From: Pseudomonadota bacterium
Lineage (GTDB): Bacteria > Pseudomonadota > Gammaproteobacteria > DAOUQR01
Direction of reading: 5' to 3'
Length of the DNA: 11,215 nucleotides
Assembly: GCA_030625525.1 (NCBI GenBank)
Contig: DAOUQR010000011.1
Span: 1-11,215 of the forward strand
Within the stretch, counting starts at the first letter, position 1, and each line of letters opens with the position of its first letter. The translations under genes and the position numbers were made by a program. Below, one piece after another: positions 7,379 through 11,215 of the stretch. The notes beneath the pieces are model-generated. The model had not been told where the DNA came from. It worked only from the letters and a program-made list of their open reading frames with translations, and ran no database searches.

Positions 7379-7795
7379 ATGCTTTATCTTGAATTAACGA
7401 TTTTTATCGTAATATGTGCGTTCACTATTATCTTTGCCAGCGATATTGGCGAACGTTTAAAAAATGCGTGGGACAAACCCGTGACCCGCCATTGTACGGC
7501 ACAGCTGATTTTGTGTTTTGCAATCGTTCCAGCACGGGGGTATTTGATTCATGGTGTGAATTATTTATTGCGGGTTTATCATGCTTTTGTTGTCTTCGTG
7601 CTTGGGTTTATTGGGCATGGTCAGGTTGATCAATACATGGCGCGCGTTTTTTCTTTGTGGGCCTTAATCATTTTAGTGACCGCCTTACCTGCGTTGATGT
7701 ATTGGTTATTCAAAGCCAAGCGACTTCCGCGTCTGTATACCTACTGGTGGTGTATGTTTGTCTTGTTATCCAGTTTAATCGTGCTGCTTACATAG
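7379..7795 (+). CDS. Uncharacterised small multi-pass membrane protein
   Basis: A 138-residue, strongly hydrophobic protein that I do not recognise. Likely membrane segments are about 3-20, 41-62, 69-80 (short), 92-111 and 121-137, so four or five passes. Charged loops lie at 22-38 (SDIGERLKNAWDKPVTRH) and 112-119 (KAKRLPRL). The second segment contains PARGYLIHGVNYLL, and GHGQVDQY lies between segments; these polar, His-containing stretches might be functional, though nothing supports a specific role. The start is the first ATG after a strong promoter. An overlapping frame on the same strand is also open in part, but the hydrophobic pattern here, the promoter and the stop position favour this one. 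The next gene on the strand starts 113 bases downstream. Confidence 0.72.
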   Translation: MLYLELTIFIVICAFTIIFASDIGERLKNAWDKPVTRHCTAQLILCFAIVPARGYLIHGVNYLLRVYHAFVVFVLGFIGHGQVDQYMARVFSLWALIILVTALPALMYWLFKAKRLPRLYTYWWCMFVLLSSLIVLLT

Positions 7796-7852
7796 TGGCA
7801 AATGTCTTACAAGGATTGTTGATTCTCACTTACACCGAGAAATCGATCCGTG

Positions 7853-7861
7853 TGCTTTAAT
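7853..7861 (+). promoter_or_regulatory. Possible extended -10 promoter of the 71-residue gene
   Basis: TGC followed by TTTAAT (7856-7861, five of six to the -10 consensus) forms an extended -10 element. No good -35 box is present at the usual distance. Transcription would start near 7868, about 40 bases before the ATG at 7909. Read-through from the membrane-protein promoter is the alternative. Confidence 0.35.
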
Positions 7862-7894
7862 AACCACCCTAATGACATCGGGCTTAAGAGTATC

Positions 7895-7902
7895 AAGGAG
7901 GT
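7895..7902 (+). promoter_or_regulatory. Near-perfect Shine-Dalgarno (AAGGAGGT) of the 71-residue gene
   Basis: AAGGAGGT is a full complement of the 16S rRNA 3' end, and its GGAGG core ends 7 bases before the ATG at 7909. It is the strongest ribosome binding site in the window and is the main reason to believe the short gene that follows. Confidence 0.8.
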
Positions 7903-7908
7903 ACACTT

Positions 7909-8124
7909 ATGTTGGCACAGCAATGTTTGGACGCACAGCATTATACCGCGACGCTATACAGTAATGGACGTGTAGCTTATCAATCACGTGGTGATAATTT
8001 ATCAACAATGACGATTCATTTAATTACCCAGCTCGACGATGAAGCGAGCTACGCCTTTGGAGAAATCAAGGATAATTGGTCGGGTGATGTGGTTCATCGT
8101 TGTCGAAAAAGCGCCATTGAATAA
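7909..8124 (+). CDS. Small conserved-looking hypothetical protein (71 residues)
   Basis: A short soluble protein with no signal peptide or membrane segment. It alternates likely strands and turns: TATLYSNGRVAYQSRGDNL (13-31), a helical TMTIHLITQL (33-42), acidic DDEAS (43-47), then YAFGEIKDNWSGDVVHRCRK (48-67). This reads like a compact alpha/beta domain of about 65 residues. The pairing of N-G-x-V-x-Y-x-S-R-G-D-N-L with a final G-x-I-x-D-N-x-x-G-x-V-V-H-R-C-R-K looks like a conserved pattern, but I cannot name the family. The excellent ribosome binding site and full use of the space argue that it is real. Its TAA is directly adjacent to the stop of the convergent diguanylate cyclase gene, with no bases between. 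No function is proposed. Confidence 0.75.
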   Translation: MLAQQCLDAQHYTATLYSNGRVAYQSRGDNLSTMTIHLITQLDDEASYAFGEIKDNWSGDVVHRCRKSAIE

Positions 8125-9192
8125 TTAAATGACACCCGCTGATAACGGATCTTGATTATCAGTGCTTCGTAAACCTTTTTGTTTATACATTTGTCTGTCG
8201 GCTTGTGAAATCAATTCGTGTAAGCTGTCACTGGTGCACGGGTATGATGCAACGCCGATGCTGGCAGATATTGTCAGTTTCAAATTATTTTGTATTAGTG
8301 GCGACGATTGAATCAATCGTTTAAGCTTTTCTGATATGTTTGTTGCGCCTTTCGCATCCGTTTCTCGCAGTAAAATAATAAATTCATCACCGCCATATCG
8401 TGCAATATAATCAGATACACGGAGAGACTTTTTTATCACCTGAGCGACGTGTCCAATAACTTTATCCCCAATATGTTTACCGTGCTTATCATTTACGGAT
8501 TTTAAGTGATTAATGTCGATAACCATGATAGAAAATTTATTATTGTAACGTTTGGCACACAGATGTTCATTTTCAACTAAGTCATAGAATGCTTTCATAT
8601 TATTGAGGTGAGTCAGTGGATCTTTTTGTGTAAGCGCTTTAATTTTAGAATGGGTTGCACCCTTATCGGCTGCTAGCATCATGGTTAAATAGGCGACTAA
8701 CAAGAACGGCAACAAGTGCGCTAAAAAATTTGCAGCATAGTGCGCAGTAAAAATATCCAGTGAATATTGCAGGCTGCCAAGCAATAGATAACACGAACAA
8801 ATTAACGATACTTGTAAAAATGTAGAGGCACGATCCAGTGTGGAGGCACTTGCAATGATGGCTAGAAAATACAAATTCACTAAAGGACTATCGACCCCAC
8901 CACTGTAAGCGACCATGAGCGTGATAAAAAATATCATGAGCCAAATTTCAATGGATAACTTCCATTCAAGCCGATGACTCAGTAGTTTCGTATAGTAAAA
9001 CAAACAGACGGTACCGATATAAAGTAGCATTGCCGCGAGCAGTAACGGGCTATCGAGTAATACCTCATGTCGAATGGCATAAAATGCAGCGACAACGAAT
9101 AGCATCAGCCATTGAATATGCGTGATGGTTCGTATAAAACTCAGCTTTTCATGTTGCTCGATTGAATCATGAATATCGTGCGAGACTGCCAT
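8125..9192 (-). CDS. Membrane-bound diguanylate cyclase (GGDEF domain)
   Basis: Makes cyclic di-GMP from two GTP at the inner membrane. From ATG 9192 it has 355 residues: a short cytoplasmic N-terminus, six hydrophobic segments (about 26-41, 49-66, 82-96, 104-118, 126-144, 154-174), then a GGDEF domain at about 188-345. Active-site features are complete: DPLTHLNN (191-198), DINHLKSVND (226-235), GGDEF (267-271) and SIGVASY (311-317). An inhibitory site RVSD (258-261) lies exactly five residues before GGDEF, so product inhibition is expected. There is no EAL or PAS domain. The membrane module should be the sensory part; it is MASE-like, but I cannot assign a named type. ATG 9192 is chosen because AGGAG precedes it by 8 bases; in-frame ATG 9213 and TTG 9225 lack such a site. 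Confidence 0.93.
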   Translation of the reverse strand: MAVSHDIHDSIEQHEKLSFIRTITHIQWLMLFVVAAFYAIRHEVLLDSPLLLAAMLLYIGTVCLFYYTKLLSHRLEWKLSIEIWLMIFFITLMVAYSGGVDSPLVNLYFLAIIASASTLDRASTFLQVSLICSCYLLLGSLQYSLDIFTAHYAANFLAHLLPFLLVAYLTMMLAADKGATHSKIKALTQKDPLTHLNNMKAFYDLVENEHLCAKRYNNKFSIMVIDINHLKSVNDKHGKHIGDKVIGHVAQVIKKSLRVSDYIARYGGDEFIILLRETDAKGATNISEKLKRLIQSSPLIQNNLKLTISASIGVASYPCTSDSLHELISQADRQMYKQKGLRSTDNQDPLSAGVI

Positions 9193-9211
9193 AACATCTG
9201 CTCCTAGAGTC

Positions 9212-9241
9212 ATTGTGCTGATCAAAGATCTGTTCTAGCAA
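9212..9241 (-). promoter_or_regulatory. Possible promoter of the diguanylate cyclase gene
   Basis: On the minus strand, TTGCTA (9241-9236, four of six) and CACAAT (9217-9212, four of six) are 18 bases apart, giving a start about 13 bases before the ATG at 9192, upstream of the AGGAG site. Both boxes are weak. The element occupies the 43-base gap after the integrase gene and the start of the longer alternative frame. Co-transcription with the integrase is the alternative. Confidence 0.3.
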
Positions 9242-9268
9242 GAGTTATCGGCAGGCGCTAAAAAAAAT

Positions 9269-10471
9269 TTAGTCATCTGGGTGAATTTTTTTGTTTTTAG
9301 CTGATGCGTGACGTGCGCGCAACTCGACATCGATATATTGGTCGGTGATGGCTGAAGAACCATGGCCGGCATCATCTCGCACATGTTCTCGAGGGCGATG
9401 CTGTACATCATCAGAGATCCCTGTGTGTCGTAACCAGTGAACGGTTGCTGCGCGTAATTGTTCAGCATCATCCGCAAAACCATCTTCGCGCATACGTTCA
9501 ACCGATTTATCAAAACAGGCTTGTACGATATAGCGGATTTGTCGGGTTGAAGCAATGGGACCCACACCCCTGGCTTTAAGCAGGATAGGGGTTTGATCGC
9601 CAGGGGGCGGAAGTCCAGATAGCCCTAGGCTTCTGCGATAACGTTTTAACGCGTTTAACATGTCGTTACTGACGCTGATGATGCGCTCTTTATTGCCTTT
9701 TCCTACCGTGCGAAACCACCAATTCCCATCACGATCGAGTTCAAAGTCACCCATTTTAGGAACCCATCGGTCACTGGCGGCGAGTTCTGAGACACGTAAG
9801 TACATGCCATACAATGTGTTCATAATAAATAGACTGCGCTCGTGTTTATCTGGATCGGCCTTAGCCATGGCTTGAGTGGTTTCAATCACATAGCTCCATT
9901 GCAATTCGCCCAAACGGCGGATCACACGTGTACTTTGTTGGCGGCGGAAATATTTACTTTTTTGGCGGATCTGCGCGACCGGGTTATAGGCACAATAATG
10001 CTCTTGGATCAGATAGTTATAAAAGCTTCCTAAGACTGCAAATACAGATTGAAGGGCTTTTTGTGATAATTGATAGTCTTTAGGATCCGGAGTTTTATTC
10101 AGTTGAGTTTTTGGGAGTTTTACCACATAGGGGCGCCAAACGGGATTCTGTACACGCAGGCCTTCTTTAGTGACAAATCGAGCTACTTGTTTTGTACCGA
10201 TCCATTCAACCGGTGGACGCTGGCAAAAGCGTATGTAGTTTTCAATATCTTGACGCTGATGATCTTTAATACTTTGTTTGGCAACCTGCCAACTCCAATG
10301 CAAAAAACGTTCTAATTCGCGTCGGTATGCATTAAATGTTGCGGTAGAGCCGTTGTAGCTGTACAAAAATTCTTTACAGTGATGGTGATCTTCTTGTTGA
10401 AAACCACGTAGGGTAGGGCTGTGGTCCCAGTTATCGAGGTTATCAAATAAAGGTTTTGGCGCATCAATCAT
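9269..10471 (-). CDS. Solitary tyrosine recombinase / phage-integrase-family protein
   Basis: A 400-residue, apparently intact tyrosine recombinase. The N-terminal core-binding (SAM-like) part runs to about residue 180 and is longer than in XerC/XerD, with additional sequence around 86-135. The catalytic part follows. The catalytic set is complete: Arg226 (LRVSEL), a Lys in GKGNKER (257-263), His345 and Arg348 (HWLRHTG), His370 (GHGSS) and nucleophile Tyr379 (DQYIDV). The stretch between Arg348 and His370, with HRPREHVRDD, is far more charged than in XerC/D or lambda-type enzymes; I recall a gammaproteobacterial integrase subfamily with this pattern. Its role is unknown. It stands alone: no phage, plasmid or cassette genes, and no clear att repeats flank it. 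ATG 10471 lacks a Shine-Dalgarno. It lies 41 bases after the channel gene on the same strand. Confidence 0.9.
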   Translation of the reverse strand: MIDAPKPLFDNLDNWDHSPTLRGFQQEDHHHCKEFLYSYNGSTATFNAYRRELERFLHWSWQVAKQSIKDHQRQDIENYIRFCQRPPVEWIGTKQVARFVTKEGLRVQNPVWRPYVVKLPKTQLNKTPDPKDYQLSQKALQSVFAVLGSFYNYLIQEHYCAYNPVAQIRQKSKYFRRQQSTRVIRRLGELQWSYVIETTQAMAKADPDKHERSLFIMNTLYGMYLRVSELAASDRWVPKMGDFELDRDGNWWFRTVGKGNKERIISVSNDMLNALKRYRRSLGLSGLPPPGDQTPILLKARGVGPIASTRQIRYIVQACFDKSVERMREDGFADDAEQLRAATVHWLRHTGISDDVQHRPREHVRDDAGHGSSAITDQYIDVELRARHASAKNKKIHPDD

Positions 10472-10512
10472 GGGCGGATGTTAGCATGAGATCTCAAATA
10501 AGATCTATGAAA

Positions 10513-11215
10513 TTAATTTTCATTTGCGTCCCCATCAAGTTTTCCTTCAAGTTCAACAATACGCTGATTTAACTTTTCTAATTCTTTGAGGATCAACGTA
10601 TTATTAACAGCAATATTATCGACTTTTTTAAAATTCTTTTCCCATTTTTGTTTCGTAAATTGATTACGCCGTACATCACGTTGAACAAACAGCGCGGCAA
10701 AATTTGCTGTGATAATTGAGAATAAGCCCATTCCGATTAAGATCAAGCAGGCAGCAAAGATCCGTCCGACAATGCTTGTGGGAACCACATCACCATACCC
10801 AACGGTCGAAATAGTCACCCAGGACCACCAGATACCATCAGCAACCGTCGTAATGCCCGGATCAATTTCTGAGATTAATACGCCCGCTAAGACCATGATC
10901 ACGACAATGGTAATGACGGTGGTATCAAGACGGTTGTCGGTTAAGAATCGAAATGACATCGCAATCCAGGGAATAAGTAGTCCAACAATCAGTATGATCC
11001 GCAAAAATCGCAATACTGTTAGAAAAGGACCAAATTCCCACATTATGAGTGGAATGCCTATCAAAATAATAGCAATGTTCAACCAGTTTTCTCGTAAATA
11101 ACGCCAGCGCCGATCGACCAGTAAGGATAAAATCAGGGTTTCAGTAATAAACATCAGCCAAACGAAAAAATTCCCCAAACGTGCTTCCTGCATATCCAGT
11201 GCATTCGTGTGTTCA
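10513..11215 (-). CDS. Voltage-gated-type potassium channel (ion transport family), N-terminus outside window
   Basis: The frame is open to the window edge (last full codon at 11214), so the 226 residues after the in-frame ATG at 11193 are probably not the whole protein. By pattern the visible part begins near S2: membrane segments at about 8-25 (S2), 38-52 (S3), 57-77 (S4-like), 91-110 (S5) and 145-169 (S6), with the pore helix and filter TVGYGD at 130-135. That filter is the potassium selectivity sequence. S1 would lie beyond the window. The S4-like segment has only two arginines (62 and 65), so voltage sensing may be weak. After S6 comes a basic region (171-190) and a predicted coiled coil (about 198-220, ILKELEKLNQRIVELEGKL), probably for tetramer assembly. 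There is no RCK or cyclic-nucleotide domain. Confidence 0.9.
   Translation of the reverse strand, partial: EHTNALDMQEARLGNFFVWLMFITETLILSLLVDRRWRYLRENWLNIAIILIGIPLIMWEFGPFLTVLRFLRIILIVGLLIPWIAMSFRFLTDNRLDTTVITIVVIMVLAGVLISEIDPGITTVADGIWWSWVTISTVGYGDVVPTSIVGRIFAACLILIGMGLFSIITANFAALFVQRDVRRNQFTKQKWEKNFKKVDNIAVNNTLILKELEKLNQRIVELEGKLDGDANEN

Noticed and set aside
7657..7860. Plus-strand 67-codon frame overlapping the end of the membrane-protein gene.
   Set aside because: It has no ribosome binding site, and its first two-thirds lie within the better-supported membrane gene.
8137..8164. Stem CTGATAA/TTATCAG with a 10-base loop near the ends of the small gene and the diguanylate cyclase gene, as a terminator.
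   Set aside because: It is AT-rich, lies inside the cyclase coding region and is not followed by a T-run on either strand.
9235..9567. Alternative minus-strand frame over the 3' end of the recombinase, considered as evidence of a frameshift.
   Set aside because: The main frame carries all catalytic residues and a natural end, so no frameshift is needed.
9226..10506. AAGATCT on both sides of the recombinase gene as possible att direct repeats.
   Set aside because: The shared word is only about 7 bases, flanks do not match, no tRNA or target gene is split, and the interval holds only the recombinase.
10709..11101. 130-codon plus-strand frame opposite the potassium channel gene.
   Set aside because: It mirrors a strongly conserved channel sequence, has no ribosome binding site and encodes a low-information protein.
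1..11215. Search for CRISPR arrays, tRNA, rRNA, insertion sequences, toxin-antitoxin pairs or a defence island around the recombinase.
   Set aside because: No regularly spaced repeats, cloverleaf-like sequences, transposases or toxin-like pairs were seen; the neighbours are housekeeping or signalling genes.

Overview
This window looks like ordinary chromosome of an AT-leaning Gammaproteobacterium. The E. coli-like potABCD order, class I PurE next to PurK, TatD, and the integrase, DUF3179 and retropepsin-like families all fit that class. A Legionellales-type relative is possible, but that is only an impression and nothing here proves it. Coding density is very high: several genes overlap or abut, and no gene-free stretch exceeds about 120 bases. 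There is no rRNA, tRNA, CRISPR array, insertion sequence or prophage block.

Layout. (1) 1-270, plus strand: C-terminal end of a TatD-family metal-dependent DNase. (2) 306-4024, minus strand: a complete polyamine ABC importer read potA-potB-potC-potD, with overlapping junctions and a good sigma70-like promoter just upstream of potA. (3) 4105-5611, minus strand: purE-purK, for the AIR to CAIR step of purine synthesis. They overlap by 8 bases and have their own promoter; they lie upstream of potA on the same strand, so some read-through is possible. (4) 5715-6263, plus strand: a membrane-anchored retropepsin-like aspartic protease, divergent from purE. Its 3' end overlaps a convergent DUF3179 gene (6244-7269, minus) by 20 bases. 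(5) 7379-8124, plus strand: two small genes of unknown function, a multi-pass membrane protein and a 71-residue protein with a near-perfect ribosome binding site. (6) 8125-9192, minus strand: a membrane-bound GGDEF diguanylate cyclase with intact active and inhibitory sites. (7) 9269-10471, minus strand: a solitary tyrosine recombinase with a full catalytic set. (8) 10513 to the window end, minus strand: a voltage-gated-type potassium channel whose N-terminus is cut off by the window edge.

Working together: potABCD should import polyamines (spermidine or putrescine) and purEK serves purine synthesis. The rest are single-gene functions in membrane signalling, envelope proteolysis and DNA recombination. 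I see no convincing new multi-gene system. The points most worth checking are unusual substitutions in the PotD ligand pocket, a PurK lacking its usual C-terminal tail, an atypical motif region in the solitary recombinase, the conserved-looking small gene at 7909, and a repeated 10-base word in intergenic DNA.
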